Assembly (NCBI GenBank): GCA_015680685.1
Contig: MNCI01004262.1
Coordinates: forward strand, 239,106 to 303,105
Direction: 5' to 3'
DNA length: 64,000 bases
Source: Gnetum montanum
Lineage: Eukaryota; Streptophyta; Gnetopsida; Gnetales; Gnetaceae
The first letter of the stretch is position 1, and the number at the start of each line of letters is the position of its first letter. The position numbers were made by a program, and so were the translations under genes. Below are positions 11,268 through 23,289 of this stretch, piece by piece. The notes beneath the pieces were generated by a model that searched no databases, was not told where the DNA came from, and was given only the letters and a program-made list of their open reading frames with translations.

Positions 11268-12500
11268 AATTTGGAAGGAGAAGATCTAAAAGATTGAGCA
11301 TGGCTATCCATCTAGCGAGGTGTCTATTGAGTTGGTTGGCTTGGGCTCATGGAAAGGTTTTAATTGTTGGATGTTGACTAATTGTTTCTTATCTAGGCTA
11401 TCAAGTTTATATTTAATCATGGCCCTAGATGGAAAAGTCTCTTTAATAATGTAAGGTCCTTACCACAGTGTTTGAAATTTGGTTCGTTAAGATACATGTG
11501 CAAGATTCTAGTAGAGAATCTTGTCTCCTAATTGAAACTTGACTTTTCTTATTTTGAGGTCATGGTGTTTCTTGTTGAATACCTTATGCATTTTGTTTGA
11601 TGATAGGGCCATTAATAAATTTTCATCTAGCAAGTTGAGGTTCATTAATCTGTCCTTTTGTGCTAGACTTAGATACATGTTAAGGTCACAGGCTATAGAG
11701 AGTGTGCAGAGCTCAAATTAGATAGGTAGCATTGGTAGTTTTCTATATACAAGCTCATAGGGAGAATAACCTATGGGGAGCTTCCATGTGGAGTGATAGG
11801 CCCAAAGGGCATCATTTAATTTGGTGCTCTAGTCCCTTTGATATTTGTTAATAGTGTGTGTTAAAATTTTTATAATCTCCCGATTAGTAACTTCAACTTC
11901 ACCATTGGCTTGAGAGTGATAAGGTATCATGAGTTTGTGCTCAACCCCCAAGCACTGCATAAGTTTTTAGAAAGTGGCACCTATGAAATGAGTTCCATTT
12001 TCAAAGATTAATGCATGAGGCACCCCAAACCTACTTATGATATTTTGTTGTACAAACCAACCAACAATAGTGGATGTACAGTTGGTGGTGGTTGTTGCTT
12101 CTACCCATTTAGTGCAATAGTCAACTGCAACTATTATATATGCCTTTCCATTCGACAAAGGTGCAATGGGATCCATAAAGTTAATGCTCCAAATATTGAA
12201 TGGCTTAAGAGGCTGAATCCATTACTGTGGCTCCTCCATTTGATTTTTCATTCCACCATCTCTCTAACAACGATCACAAGCATGAATGAATTGGTGTGCA
12301 TCCCTAAAAATTGTTGGCCACTAATATCCTACCATGAGAATTTTTATGGTCGTGCATCTCCCAGTATAATGGTCCCCACAAGGGCCTTCATGAGCATACT
12401 GAAGAACATGTAGTTGATCCATGTCAGAGACACACTAGTGTACCAAGCTATCGAGACATACTTTGTAAAGATTCCTATTAATTTCCATAAAATGCTTAGC
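11268..12500 (-). pseudogene. Integrase of Athila-B
   Basis: Minus-strand translation in fragments. Zinc-binding part about 12400-12230 with HEGPCGDH and later HACDRC. Catalytic core 12200-11850 with INFMDP (Ile-Asp normally; the first catalytic Asp is Asn), YIIVAVDYCTKWVEA, LIFENGTHF (Asp replaced by Glu before NGT) and SQANGEVEV carrying the Glu. Then LWAYHSTWKLPIGYSPYELV around 11740-11680, typical of Athila/TAT integrases. The uninterrupted stretch is 11967-12176. Several in-frame stops and altered catalytic residues show it is dead. Confidence 0.85.
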
Positions 12501-12689
12501 TTGGTGAAGAAACTATTGTTTCTTCTAGGTCTCCAGTCGTTGTAGTAGTTCTTGCTTGAGTAAATAAGTAAGAATGATGTTATACCATCTTCGTTCATTA
12601 GGCATTTCTGCATTAATAGCCCCTACAAGGAGATATTTGTCAAAAAATTGATCAAATAAGGGGCTCTCTTTCTCCTTGTCATCCCATCG

Positions 12690-13639
12690 TAGCTGTGATA
12701 TGTGGTCAGCGATCACATTTTTTATACCCTTTTAATCTACCATCATGAGATCAAACTCTTGCAAAATCATGAACCACTGTATGACATGGGGGCTCATAGT
12801 TGGTTTATTCATTAAAAACTAGATGGCACTATGATCTGTGTACATGAACACTTTATAACCAAGCACATAGTACCTAAACATTTCTAAGGCAAACACCATC
12901 ACCACCAACTCCTTTTTCATAGTGGTNGTTTCTAAGGCAAACACCATCACCACCAACTCCTTTTTCATAGTGGTGTAGTTTAGCTATGCACCTATGATAC
13001 TTTGGCTTACACAGTGAATGTAATATGGACATTTTTGATCATCCAACTATGTAAGCACTACCCCCAAAGCATAATTTGATGCATCAATCATCACATCAAA
13101 TGGCCTAGATCATTCATGTGCTTGTAGAATTGAGGTTTCAACAAGCTTCTGCTTCAACTATTGAAATGCTATTTTACATGTAGGGGTCTAGACAAATGAT
13201 GCATCTTTCTTTGTTAATTTAACCAATCACTTGTGATTTTGGAAAGTTCTTGTGATTTTAGCTTAACAGTGAGGTCAATGTATATCCAATGCTAGCATAT
13301 TTTTGGATCTATTCCAGTGAACTCAAAATATGACTAGGCAAAGGTTGTTGACCATTTTTCCACAACCTTCATCAAGATCATCTTTTGTTCTATAGCAAGC
13401 TTGGTGTTAATAATGACTGGTCTTCCATTTTTCAAGAACACATACTTCATTTTGGTTGGTAATGTCTTTAATTCAAGAGGTTCTTATTTGAAATTGTCAG
13501 GAATCTCCAACTCTCTCCAGTTGATATCATCATTTACTCCCTTAGAGAGCTGGTAATGAACTTGCTCGAGTTCATCCATACTTGCAACATATTCACACAC
13601 TAGGCCCTCAGTAGGTTCCATGCACAATGTACTACTACT
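12690..13639 (-). pseudogene. RT start fused to RT end + RNase H of Athila-B (RT core deleted)
   Basis: Minus strand. After protease the pre-RT linker (KNGRPVIINTKLA) leads to the RT start (SYFEFTGIDPKIC, then IYIDLTVKLKSQ). Homology then jumps at about 13225-13240 to the end of RT (LSKIT, then VKLTKKDASFVW) and to RNase H: MIDASNYALGVVLTQLDD, YTTMKKELVVMVFALE and IADHISQLRW. About 200 residues including the YVDD box are absent. Near 12881-12974 a 46-bp piece of RNase H is present twice around an N; this is likely an assembly artefact. Confidence 0.82.
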
Positions 13640-16600
13640 AGAATTGGTTGTCAGCCACTAGGTGCCTTCGTATTTTGTGGCTACTGCATACAGACATCTT
13701 TGGATTTCAGTTTCTGGTGCACACTGCTTGTATGCAGAGATAGATCTTTTCTTCACTGTCCATAACTTTTGCACACAATGGCACCATGAATTACTATACA
13801 CAATACATGGGATCCTCTTCTTCTTAATCATTCCAAATTCATTTTCTTTAGATATCTCTAAGGAAAGATCTCTAATGCCGATTTTGGCATCAATAGTGCT
13901 TAACCATGCCCTGCCCATAATAATTGGGAAGTCCCCCTCATAATTCTCCACCTTTCTTACTAGGAATTCAACAACATATGACCATCCACAAATGATGGTT
14001 ACAATGTCCTTTACCAGTCCTAATGAAATAGTGATGGACTAGTTTGCTAGCTCTAGCCTAATGTTGCTCTTCTTCAAGGGAGGAAGGCTACACATCTCAT
14101 GCAAGATCAGATTAACACTAGAACCAGAGTTAAGAAGAGCTTTACAAGGCTCATTCCCAACAATTGGCAAATATACCAAGGGACTCCCAAGATCAGCTAA
14201 CTTCCTAGGTAGGTTACCAGCTTGAATCCAATCAAATATACCATGGGTCAACATTACAGTATAGATTCAAGAGGGATTTTGGTTTGAAGGGGACTTGGAT
14301 AAAGGTAAGGTAGAGGAAGGTGGAGGAGCAAGGTTACCAACCACTAATGTGTCTAATGGCTTTGGTGAACTATGAGGTTGGAATAAGGGTCTTTTCTTTG
14401 ATCATGGTTCCAACCTGCTTGGTTGGTTAACTAGTTGTAGCTTAATTACCCTCATAGCATTTCTTTGTTGTGGTTGGGTAAGCTATTCACCCTGCATGGA
14501 TGGAGTAGGTGGTAGTTGTGTTGGAGGCAAAGGAGCAGGTGTAGAAATAGGAGGAACATGAGGATAGTAAGTGGCATCCCTACTTGGATATGGTAGTTGG
14601 TATGCTTTAGGAGGGTAGTGGTGAGGTTGGTAAGCAAAAACATGACTAGAGGATTCTTGTGGAGATGAAGGTTGCTGAACATAACAACCATAGAGATTTG
14701 GTTGTCGCTAGGGGTACTGCTATCTTGGAGGTGCCAACACTCATGATTGTGATTGCTACCATTACTAGTACAATTAATAGGATTGCAGTGGGGTTTCACT
14801 TGGATAGTACTACTATGGTTGGTGGAACTGTTGAGAGTTACTTTGTAGATAAGGCAATATTTTGGGTGTTTGCCTTTGTGCAAGTTGTGGATGTAAGGCA
14901 TACACCCAAAATTCCTACAAGTGTGACACAATTGGATAACATACCTTAGGATGTTCAAACTAGTAAATGTCACATCCATCATCATCATTTGATTCGCTAT
15001 CTTCAACCGTCTCTATCACAGCCATCTTACCCTTACTCTTGGATATGGCACGTTCAACTTCCTTACATCTTTCATGCTTATGCCCACCACTTTGCTCCTT
15101 GGACTCTTTAGTAATTTTTAAAATCGCTTGAAATTTATTCTCCATGGAGTCCCATAATTGATCAACCTTATCCATGATTTCATATTACAATTTCTGGAGT
15201 GGCAAGGTTTTCTGATTAGCCACCTCATCTCTAGTTAACTCATCCTCACTATCACAAAATTGAAATCCCCTTTTGTGGATAGAAGGATCCTTGTTGTATT
15301 CCTCTGCACTTTCTCACTTTCTCAATTCTTCCTCCTCCCTAGCTACCTGCTCAATTAACTGTTGGATTCGATGGGTGCTTAACTTTATTAATCTCCCTTG
15401 AGCATAGACGCCAAGGGTTTTCCTTATTTTAGAATGCAACCTATCTATGATATGGTGGAGTTGATCTAGCTGAGAGTATTCATGGCCTAGACACTTATTC
15501 AACAAAGAGTAGTATTGGCCAATAACAACATCCAAGGGCTCATGGTTTCCTTGTTTCCACCCTTGAATCTGCTTCCTCAAATTGGATACTTGGAAGTATG
15601 TTTGATATTTGTCATTAAATAATTCTAACATCATACTCACCATTGGATTAATTCTAGCTCTAAGGACTGGTACTAGGTTTTTGCTTCCTTAATGAGTGTC
15701 CTTGGGAATAATTTCAACTTCTGCCAATCATTCTCAATATTTTGCAAGGCACATGCATCCTGGAAGGCTTGGAGATGATTTTTCAAATTAGCATCATAAC
15801 CTCCCTCAAACCGAGGGATGTTGTTCATGTCCAACCTCTTTATTCTACTATCCTTTACGTGCTTTTTTGGAATTCTTACAACCTATGCAATGTTCAACAT
15901 GCTCTGAGTGGAAAGTAGAGGTTCATCAAGGCCATGGTGATGGTTCCTATGATGTTCTCTACTAACCCTTCTTTCATGGAAATGGGTCTCTCTAGATTGC
16001 CCATGCCTTCGATCACGATTATCCTGATGGTCCCTTCTATTTTTTTGGTCCCATCTGTCATCTCCATCATGGTCATACCCCCTGTAGCCACAATCTAAGC
16101 TAGATGAAGAAGATGATGATGATGAAGGAGAAGAGGAAGGAGAACTTGCATCATGCCAATGTCTACTACCCTTTCTTCAATGATCGTGATCACGATCATG
16201 ATCATGACCTCCATTTTCCCCCTTATCATGAATTTCTCCTCCATATCCATTTTTGTCATTGGATCCATTCTAACTAGAACTTGGATTATGAATTGTGGAT
16301 TGTTTGAGGACCCCTTAACCAAAGTCAAAGATAGGAGTATCACCAAAGAAAATTCCCCTAGAGAAGTGTTTTCCTCCATCCAATGGGCCAAGTAGAGGTG
16401 GAAAGGTATTCGACCCCTTGCCCTTCACACACTCATGTTGGTGCTCCAACTGACAATCCCTTAACCTTTGTGCTTCAGTGGGATGATAATCCCTTGAATT
16501 ACGATCTTGCATCTCATACTTCCTATGAAGATGTTGAAGTCCATGTTGTGTGAGCATTAGCTAGAGCATAGCTGGAACAAATGGATTCGGTGGCAACACG

Positions 16601-16745
16601 ATGTTTCCTTCCATGTCGCACCACCACAACATTTCATCTTGATGTAAGATGAAGGTGAAGTCTAGTACATACTCATCGGGACGAGCATATACCACCTGGT
16701 ATTGTTGAGGCACTAGGTCTACTTTGGGCAAAGATAGACTCCTAT
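13640..16745 (-). pseudogene. gag-protease of Athila-B
   Basis: Minus strand, fragments in the order seen in Athila-A. N-terminal part about 16745-16560 (YARPDEYVLDFTFILHQDE, then MEGNIVLP), shared with Athila-C. Then an Asp/His/Arg-rich stretch (16300-15950), gag core with LDMNNIPRFEGGYDANL near 15820, RKQIQGWKQG near 15560, an acidic tail and Pro/Gln-rich linker (15170-14300), and protease 14250-13650 with ALLNSGSSVNLI (catalytic Asp now Asn) and IIMGRAWLSTIDA. The frame is broken by many TAG/TAA stops. Intact stretches are 15314-15643 and 13658-13951. Confidence 0.85.
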
Positions 16746-16869
16746 GAGAAGAAGAAATTTTATGTTAATGAATCAATAAGTAATGTGTGGTTATAAGATT
16801 TAACTCTTAAGGTTTGAACAACAAGGTTACTAAGTTTTACTAAGTTTAGATAGCGCACATAGAACTAAA

Positions 16870-16888
16870 GTCCTCAGCAACGATGCTA
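16870..16888 (-). promoter_or_regulatory. Primer-binding site of Athila-B (tRNA-Asp type)
   Basis: Minus strand TAGCATCGTTGCTGAGGAC, one base inside the LTR. Against the Athila tRNA-Asp primer site TGGCGCCGTTGCCGGGGAC, known from the lineage, 14 of 19 bases agree and all five differences are G-to-A or C-to-T transitions. Confidence 0.85.
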
Positions 16889-16889
16889 A

Positions 16890-17760
16890 TGATGAGCAGC
16901 AAGGTACCCCTATGCCCAACCATATGAATCATAGGCATTCATGTGTGATTTGGTCAAACTCCATAGACTTTAATTACCAAGTATGCTAGAGCTAAATGGT
17001 GAGATCATATTGTCCATTCGTTGTCTTCCTAATCCCACTTGTGAAATGAAAATGTATGGTTAAGTGTGAATGAGGCATAAGATTTTTATTATTTTTTGTT
17101 TTATCAATTTTCTCACCTAAAACAAGAATAAAAGTGAGAGTAATTAAGTGCTAAGTAAACTATTGTCTAATCTAGCCTAACACAAGTAACCATCCCCACT
17201 TCCCGGACACATCCTAAACTTCGTGTAAACACTGCTGGGTTGTCAAATGCGAACTGTTTATGAGCTACCAAGTGTCACACATATGTTCAAATGGGTCATG
17301 CTTGTGTATTCTAATTAGTTTCTTAATTAATCAAAATTAATTTCTAAATAAATAACATTAATGTAAACTGCATGAAATAATTATATGTAAATGCATAAAG
17401 AAAGAAAGTCTCAAGTGTTATAAGGATGAATCAAAGAGCTCGTCTTTATTGCCAACACAATGGTGTGTTCAGGTACATCAATGCTTGAATAAATATCCAA
17501 TCACACTTAGACCTCCTACTGTGGGCACTTGAAAAATATTCCAACTCTCAAATGAACAAACTGCAAGAGTTCTACTACTTGACTTCTCAAAACTACTTTC
17601 AAATCATGTGCCCAAGGGCTATATTTATGGGCCCAGAAGTAACCCTGTGATATTGCATGCCTACTATCACATCTTGGGCCATGATATCATGTACCTAATA
17701 TCATGTACCCAATATCGCAGCCACTCCAATATTGAAGCTTAAGTAAAACATGATTCATCA
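16890..17760 (-). repeat. 5' LTR of Athila-B (871 bp)
   Basis: Minus strand starts TGATGAATCATG at 17760 and ends GCTCATCA at 16890. It carries an extra copy of a TCATGTACC.AATATC word at 17685-17715 compared with the 3' LTR, which explains most of the length difference. Followed by GTGAA (17761-17765). Confidence 0.93.
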
Positions 17761-18789
17761 GTGAATTTGATATCTTATGTGAAATTTGGTACTATTTTTT
17801 GCTTATCTTTGGTGTAGACCAACATTGATTTAATCTTTAATTACATTTCATTTATTATTATGTAGTCATTGGAAATTGGTTAATTCAATCAAATGTTAGA
17901 GCCTAATGTCCTTTTTAGAAGTATTTGTAATTTTAACATTATATCATATTGTATATATTTAATTATCGTTGTAATATTTCTAACAATTTATCGTAATTTT
18001 TCACTTGGGCATTAAGGATATGTTCTTTTTTTCTTAATGTGTAGGTTAGGTTTTATACAAATGGAGTTATTTCATTGTATTTTTGATAATTTTTAATATT
18101 TATTAGCATTTTTCTTAACCCTATGTGTCTATTTTTATTCCTACCACTTTTCCTATTTAATTTTCTTGGCATTTATTCATTTTTTATGATGCTACATTTT
18201 TTTTCACTTTTTAATATTTATCTAAGTAATATCTTTCTAGCTTACACCTACACAACATGATGTTACCTTGCTCGTAACATTCATGATAATCAAGTGGATA
18301 TGACTTATCATGTTATCTCAAGATTGATTAAACCCATTCATATAGGCTTCTTAGGTAGACTAAATATGAGCTAGTTTTGTGCTTGATAATAGAAAGAAGG
18401 AATACCTAGGCAAGAGCATGAGTCAATCATTAACAAAGCCTAGAAGTTCTAAATAAGATAAGAAAGTTATAGAAAAGAAGAATTCCAGTCATAGTGAAAA
18501 TAAATCCTTTGCTTGTGGATAGCTACAACATCATATGTTTAAGTTTTTCAACTATCAAGCTTGTGGAGATTTGAAATACAAGAAGTAGAAGTGCTTAAGT
18601 AAAGAAATAAAAAGTAAGAAGGATGAATAGCATAATGATTCGAGATGAAAAGGAAGGATGTATTCTTTGATGGATCAACATAGTTATGGACATAACAAGT
18701 GAAATTTGTGGTACTTCATTCTTCATGTTGTTTAATCATTAAGCTTGTGATTCTTTTATAGGCCCTATGTTTATGAACTAATTACAAAT
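17761..18789. other. AT-rich DNA, no gene seen
   Basis: Begins with the right target duplication GTGAA of Athila-B (17761-17765). No ORF or repeat I can assign. Probably degraded retrotransposon sequence continuing into the protease fragment that follows. Confidence 0.5.
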
Positions 18790-19017
18790 TTATCTTGTAT
18801 CAATGTACCCTTGCCTAGTGGTTTAGTCAAAAACTCTCTGAATACTATGGTTAAAAAGATCATACAATCAACTAAAGTAGAGATTCAAGGATATCAATGT
18901 AACAATGGAATCATAGTAATGAGTCTTAGCAAGTATGATGTCATTCTTAAATTGCATTATTTGGCTAAGTATAGAGGATATTTGGATTATGGTGAGGAGG
19001 TCCCTTGCAATCCATAA
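18790..19017 (+). pseudogene. Protease fragment of another Ty3/gypsy element (chromovirus-like)
   Basis: Open stretch 18811-19017. The segment VEIQGYQCNNGIIVMSLSKY followed by DVILKLHYLAKYRGYLDYGE has the layout of the second half of chromovirus retropepsins, where (Y/F)DVILGMDWL(S)KYRA.(I/L)DC is typical. The Gly-Met-Asp-Trp has become Lys-Leu-His-Tyr. The catalytic first half is not readable. No RT follows. It is not related to the Athila proteases in this window. Confidence 0.5.
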
Positions 19018-20159
19018 TCCATACTTGCTCAAGTATAGAGATCCACCACAACTCATAATTGGACATTTTATTCATGCTTAAAGGAAATGAATATAATTCA
19101 TAACTAAAAGAAAAACTCTTTTAAGAACAAATAATCAACCAATCAAATTCTCAATTCATTCTCATAATAAATGAATTAATATCAAGAGGATGATCTCACA
19201 CTTAATTATTCCAATAGCATGCCTTCATTTTTCCTTAAGCTTGTACAATGCAAAATATCATTTGCACACATTTCTTAAGGCTAGTTAAAATATTTTATAG
19301 TGACTGGAATTATCTTTGAGTTTTTCTAACCATCGGTCTCTCCTTTGAAATTCACCCATTTTTGAAAAACCAATTTTTATTATATAATAAATGACTATAG
19401 CTAGTAGTCCCTTATAACTGCCAAACTATGATTGGATTTCAATTGAAATCTTGTCGCATTAATAAAACTTAAATATTTTTAGCCACTATTTATTTACTAA
19501 TTATAACATGTTGTAAATGTATTCTTTATATTATAGCTCATTGCAACTTGTAGTGGCTTGCAACTCACTCTCCAACTTAGAAAGCATCCAAACTTAATGA
19601 AATACATAAAGTGTGGTAGCTTGAAACTTGCAGTTACTCAGAGTAAAACATTGTAGGTAATTGCAATTTGTAGTGAACATGAAGTTGCCTTGTTCAACTA
19701 GAAAAATTACATAAAGAAATTTAAAAAGACTCAAATCATAAATACAAATATCCTACTACTTCTAGGATACATTGATGATGAAAATTAGCTTAAAAAGTAG
19801 ATTGATACCTTTATCATCTTCCTTACCCTTCAAAAGAGACTTGTATTTTTTGGGAATAGCATTAAGCCTCCAAAACCCAAATAATTTTTATGAATCTAGA
19901 TGTCAATCTTAGGCCTTTTATCACATCAATACATCAATTACTCTTGTCTCTACTTATCTCTTATACTCCTTACCTCTCTTGCTCATAACAAAATTGACTT
20001 CCTTGATGGTTTCAATGAAGATTGATATTTAATTATGTCATTAAGGTATTCAAGGCTATCCTTCAAGTCTAATGCAAGATCATTCTCATAATAGGAGCTA
20101 AAATATAAATATTAAAAAGAAAATAAATAGAAAAATTAATTAAGTAAATCACTCTCATG
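19018..20159. other. Unassigned AT-rich DNA
   Basis: No ORF with recognisable homology. TTGCAACTTGTAGT-like words recur around 19545-19670. It lies between two gypsy scraps of opposite orientation, so it is probably a mosaic of old insertions. Confidence 0.5.
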
Positions 20160-20460
20160 GGCTTTGGAATTGATTTTGATACTAATTTTGAATGGACTAT
20201 TTTTTCTTAACTTATGCTTTTATAAATGTACATTTCTCTATCTTTCTTTATTCAAATTGGTCCACACCTAGTTACCAACTTGAAATTCAATTATCCTCTT
20301 TCCTTTATTAATCTTGAAAGATACATCCTTTGTCTTCTTCTCCAAGAAAGATTTTACGTGTTGATGAAATTTCTTCATTCACACAAAAAAACTAGTACTC
20401 AAAGAGGCACAATCATTAAATTTCTTCAAATCTTCTATCATCTTTGATAAAAATTTAGTA
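20160..20460 (-). pseudogene. Integrase C-terminal fragment, Ty3/gypsy
   Basis: Minus-strand reading gives MIEDLKKF, then KRIIEFQVGN.VWTNLNKER and, after a stop, KLRKNSPFKISIKIN...DL. This is the order of the gypsy integrase tail before and including the GPF/Y module: (V/E)F.VGD.VW...RKERFP...KL.PR..GPFKI..KIND.AY..DLP. Decayed but collinear over about 100 residues; catalytic core not found. Confidence 0.5.
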
Positions 20461-20556
20461 TTAGCAATAGAATAAATCTTATCAATACTAGTGTTGAGAG
20501 AATTATTATATCAAAGTTTTCCATGGACTAGCATATCCTCTTGTATTTGAGGCTAT

Positions 20557-21713
20557 TGCTTGAGGATCGAGAACTTAGAAGGGGGGTTGAATAAATTACC
20601 CTATTTTAAGTCAAAACTATCATACAAAAAAAATCAAAAATTATGTGGTTCCCCAACTTTAGTAGTTCACACTTAGAAGGTAGATTCCTTGCACACCTCT
20701 AAACTTTGTTTCTTCCAACATGTGGTTTAGAGGACACCACAACCTTTATAAGATTTAAGCTCTACTAGAGAGAGTTTCATAGCTATGAAATATCTCAACC
20801 CTGCAAGGTCCCAATAAGCTCAAAATGTTCTTTAGAGGATCCCACAAACTATACCAAATTGAGCTCCACTCTAGAGTATTTTGGAACTACAAAATAACTC
20901 AATCCTATAAGACCTCGATAAGATCAAAATGGATGCCTTCTTGCAAGAAGCACATCAATCCCTTAGGGTAACAAAGAAAGAGAAAGAAAAATAAGAAAAG
21001 AGTGTAACTCAAATTATAGGTCCTTGTACTTTGAAGCATAGTTCTACAAAAAATCAAGAAAATGTTGTGATAAATGAAGTACACAAGTATAACAACATGG
21101 AATAGACAATGATAGCTTTGATATTAGTAATGCTTGTACAATTTCCAAGAATTTGATATCTTCTTATAGCTTTGGAGTTTCAAAAAACACCTCAAATTTT
21201 ATGCAATAGCTAGTGTAGACATCTCTTTTGAAGTTGGAGCATCTACTAGAGATCTACCTTAATTTTGGAGAGACGTCTCCTTGGAGAATGAGATGTCTCT
21301 TGGGATATGTCTCTAAGGATACATCTACTCTATAATGGGGACATCTCCTATTTCTTAAATATGTCTCTTATTTCTTGAAGACATCTTCCTATGAATTCAT
21401 TCTTCTTGAATGAGACATCTACTATTTCTTGGAGACATCTCCTCAACTATGACACTTTTGTTCCTAAGGCTTTCTCTTGTTGATTTGGATTCTTCCCAAT
21501 CCTTAGAGCATCTTCATTGGTTTGTATTCTTTGTTTTCATCCATATGTATCCATTCTGTCATCTTACCAATGAAGCCTTCATTTTGACAACCCATTATAG
21601 ATTTCATTTTCTTGAGTCCTTATTCATGATTTGGAGTTCTTATTCATGACCTATAGAGATATTATCCACAACAAACATTCTTTGTTCTCCATTTTCTTAC
21701 CAAAAGGTCAACA
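20557..21713 (-). repeat. LTR of a Ty1/copia element, SIRE-like (about 1,157 bp)
   Basis: Minus strand starts TGTTGACCTTTTGG at 21713, directly after a GGGAAGAT purine tract, and ends TTATTCAACCCCCCTTCTAA...CTCAAGCA. A TTCA(C)CCCCCCTCT word close to the 3' end is characteristic of many plant copia LTRs. AGACATCTCC-like words recur six or more times at 21215-21445 (U3). Only one LTR is seen; the left end is estimated from the CA dinucleotide. Confidence 0.55.
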
Positions 21714-22670
21714 ATCTTCCCATTTTTGATGATGTCCAAGACTTAAGAAAATGGGTTAGTAGTCTCCAAAAGTCATTAAGACATATAATTGCAATATTTA
21801 TCATGACACTAGTTTAAATATATCCACCAAATTCCAATAGTGCGCTATATTCCATGAATCACAGTCATTTAAGTCATTTTACATTATCACATCAAAATCA
21901 CCATAATCATAATTTTACATCATCACATATCAATCATCATAATCATAAATGATGTCCATAATAGCATAATCAATTTTATCTATATATGTGATTCTCAGTC
22001 TGACAACATCTCAATAATAAACAATTGATCAATGATACGAAATTCTCTTCCTTTTTGGACATCATCGAAAAGGAGTGGACTCTAGCAACAAGATAGACCA
22101 TAAGAATGCACAATTTTCATCTAAGGAGTATCATATAAGAGTTTAGACATGAAATTTTATAAGAACAAGTACATACATACCTAACACATAAGGAATTTAT
22201 AGATTAGTCTTTTGATCAAGAGATAAAGCAATTTCTAAGATCTCCACACTTTGAGGAAATTTAAGGTATATTATCCATTCATTTTCAGAATCTCATAACA
22301 AGCTATAATCAAAATGTGAGTACTTGTTTCTATAGTTCATATTAGCAATAGAGGGCTTAAGTACTCTAAGAATATATATTCATAGTATGTGGTACTATCA
22401 TAGAGATACAAAACAAGTTAAGTAGAGCACATTTTGTAACATTATTTCATAGGGCTAACAAACCAAATGCCATTTAATAGCTTCCCTCTAATTAATGACC
22501 CATAATTAATCTAAACATAATTAAGCTAAGCCTTTCAATTTATGTTCAAGTGAATTTAAGAGCAAAGGCTAATGTCTAAAGCTTGTGCATGTAAAGTCTT
22601 GTAACTTGTCTGAATAAGCCATTAGTAAGAAATAAATCAATATCAAATGATTTTATAATCATTCTATATT
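21714..22670 (-). mobile_element. 3' internal end of the copia (SIRE-like) element, truncated
   Basis: Minus strand, before the LTR, reads CTTGGACATCATCAAAAATG then GGAAGATTG. Some 330 bp upstream lies CGATGATGTCCAAAAAGGAA then GAGAATTT. A pair of ...GATGA...CAAAA(A)GG(G)GGAGA tracts before the LTR is usual for SIRE/Maximus elements. No pol coding remains. On the right the sequence switches at about 22670 to TAT-1 RT, so the copia element is cut there or cuts into TAT-1. Confidence 0.5.
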
Positions 22671-23288
22671 CTACTTCTTTTGAGGAATCAACAAGGGCTT
22701 AGTAATTTCATGGCATATATATCCAACTTTTAAGGAAGGAACTACCACTAGGTTGGACACCCATTCTACATAATCAATAGCACTAATGAAACCTACTTGG
22801 TAGAGCTTTGAGATTTCATCATGAACTACCCAGGCCAAATTATGTCTAATCTTGTGCACTTTTTGCTTAACTGGTCTTATGATAGGTTCTAGTATGATGT
22901 TGTGCCAAACTAGACGTGGGTCTAGGCCTAGCATATCTTCATATGACTAGGCAAATGGCTTAATCTTATTTTGTAAGACTTTAGTGATGTCTTGGGCACA
23001 TTGAGGCTCTAGCAAGGAACTTAGTTTAAGGGTTTTCTCCTAACGATTGTATACTGTGACAAGAACCTCAACTAGAGGGTCTTCAGTTATGTCTCCTGCT
23101 TCTAAGTCAAGGGTTTTGACTAGGTTTTCAAGCCATTCTAGAGGTTTCTTTCTTAAATCTATATGATCTACAAGACTCTTAGGCTTAAGATCTAGGGATT
23201 CAAGGTCAATACATTGTTAAATATCACCATGAGGTCCATGTAGACACAAAGGCAAACTAATTTGCTCCCAAGTACTCATACTTTGATC
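22671..23288 (-). pseudogene. RT N-terminal part of TAT-1
   Basis: Minus strand. It starts at a splice-acceptor-like TATGCAG|GATCAAAG (exon edge 23288). The stretch LGLDPRLVWHNIILEP, then HDEISKLYQVGFISAIDYVE and WVSNLVVVP matches TAT-2 (40799-41026) and TAT-3 (51500-51720) and has the usual RT start layout (pre-RT linker, HxI(I)L, (E/D)I.KL...GFI). The homology fades near 22675, before the catalytic motifs. Confidence 0.75.
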
Positions 23289-23289
23289 C

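Larger units (their letters stand above)
8369..17760 (-). mobile_element. Athila-B: complete Athila-like Ty3/gypsy element, degenerate
   Basis: 9,392 bp, two LTRs in direct orientation (8369-9225 and 16890-17760) and 5-bp GTGAA target duplications. Reading the minus strand: 5' LTR, primer-binding site, gag, protease, RT start, junction, RT end/RNase H, integrase, about 2 kb of non-coding DNA, polypurine tract, 3' LTR. The RT core with its YVDD box is missing, both the protease Asp and the first integrase Asp are changed to Asn, and stops are scattered, so it cannot be autonomous. The two LTRs differ by scattered substitutions and a small indel, which indicates an old insertion. Confidence 0.93.

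Noticed and set aside
14659-14949. Plus ORF of 96 codons inside Athila-B gag
   Set aside because: Opposite-strand reading of the Pro/Gln linker; no counterpart in the other copies.
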